This document shows, piece after piece, positions 63,806 to 64,000 of a stretch of DNA of 64,000 nt. Below the pieces are notes generated by a model that was given only the letters and a program-made list of their open reading frames with translations, was not told the DNA's origin and did no database searches. The DNA comes from Mogibacterium sp. (GTDB lineage Bacteria > Bacillota > Clostridia > Peptostreptococcales > Anaerovoracaceae). The first letter of the stretch is position 1; each line of letters starts with the position of its first letter. Position numbers and translations under genes: made by a program. The stretch spans positions 17,532-81,531 of the forward strand of contig JAFWHB010000030.1 in the NCBI GenBank assembly GCA_017512145.1, given 5' to 3'.

Positions 63806-64000
63806 ATGGGAAAAGATTTATCTAAAATGACATTGGAAGAGTTATGGGCATTGTTTCCAATCTTTCTTGTGCCGCACGATGATCGGTGGAAAGATAGCTT
63901 CAATGAGATCAGGCAAACGCTGACCGGTCTTTTAGCTGCTCAGCCTGTTGTGCGGATCAGTCATATCGGAAGCACCGCCATTCAGGGAATATGGGCTAAA
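63806..64000 (+). CDS. GrpB/UPF0157-family protein, 5' part only
   Basis: The first 65 codons are present and the gene runs off the window. ATG 63806 follows ATGGAGG with 9-nt spacing. LSKMTLEELWALFPIFLVPHDDRWK and ISHIGSTAIQGIWAK match the conserved beginning of GrpB-family (nucleotidyltransferase-fold) proteins, where the IGSTA motif is diagnostic. The frame is open upstream back to 63716 but without a better start. Confidence 0.85.
   Translation, partial: MGKDLSKMTLEELWALFPIFLVPHDDRWKDSFNEIRQTLTGLLAAQPVVRISHIGSTAIQGIWAK

Overview
The window reads as chromosomal DNA of a low-to-mid GC anaerobic Clostridia-type Firmicute. The support is ferredoxin-dependent 2-oxoacid oxidoreductase (vor) genes, small 2[4Fe-4S] ferredoxins, Rex, a class III fructose-bisphosphatase, CIRCE-controlled groESL, a FMN riboswitch with RibU, a lysine riboswitch, electron-bifurcation-type Etf genes and Shine-Dalgarno-rich operons. 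Placement near the Anaerovoracaceae / Clostridiales family XIII is an inference from gene content only. No rRNA, tRNA or CRISPR array was seen.

Core part (1-48,952). It starts with two membrane-anchored helical proteins (one with a histone-H1-like lysine tail) ahead of murA and fbp, then a membrane microprotein and a PrsW-type protease. On the minus strand is an ECF sigma factor with a membrane beta-propeller partner. A C_GCAxxG_C_C protein, RarD, MATE and a two-domain class II aldolase follow. A lysine-riboswitch operon dapA-dapB-ddh-lysA makes meso-DAP and lysine by the one-step dehydrogenase route. After a GT4 glycosyltransferase comes a vor operon (ATPase, ferredoxin, alpha, beta, gamma, Cys-rich microprotein) behind a leader with a terminator. 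Housekeeping genes follow: yitT, metG, tatD, tilS, ftsH, a PucR regulator, coaX, dus, an orphan substrate-binding lipoprotein, pepV, FMN riboswitch-ribU, tsaE-tsaB-rimI-tsaD, an ABC-F ATPase, acpP, rex, ferredoxin, a P-loop/Gls24-like fusion, ogg, groESL, and guaB-guaA. The GuaB is strikingly like the Tritrichomonas foetus enzyme and GuaA lacks its glutaminase domain.

Accessory part (48,953-64,000). The last 12 bp of guaA recur at 58,133, and about 230 bp after each copy are also alike. This fits islands inserted in tandem at the 3' end of guaA, a known integration hotspot. Island 1 (about 9.2 kb) carries a 46-aa protein, a ParB-fragment protein, an Imm32-like protein, an unknown protein, a MoCo-carrier-like protein, peptidase S51, a NUDIX hydrolase and a complete fructose PTS set (fruK, fruA, ptsH, ptsI). 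The region after the second att copy carries a TetR regulator, an unusual acyl-CoA dehydrogenase without the expected catalytic Glu, etfBA, a VOC protein, an etfA fossil, an internally deleted ICE gene (ArdC/LtrC-like head, toprim tail) and the start of a GrpB-family gene cut by the window edge. No integrase is visible.
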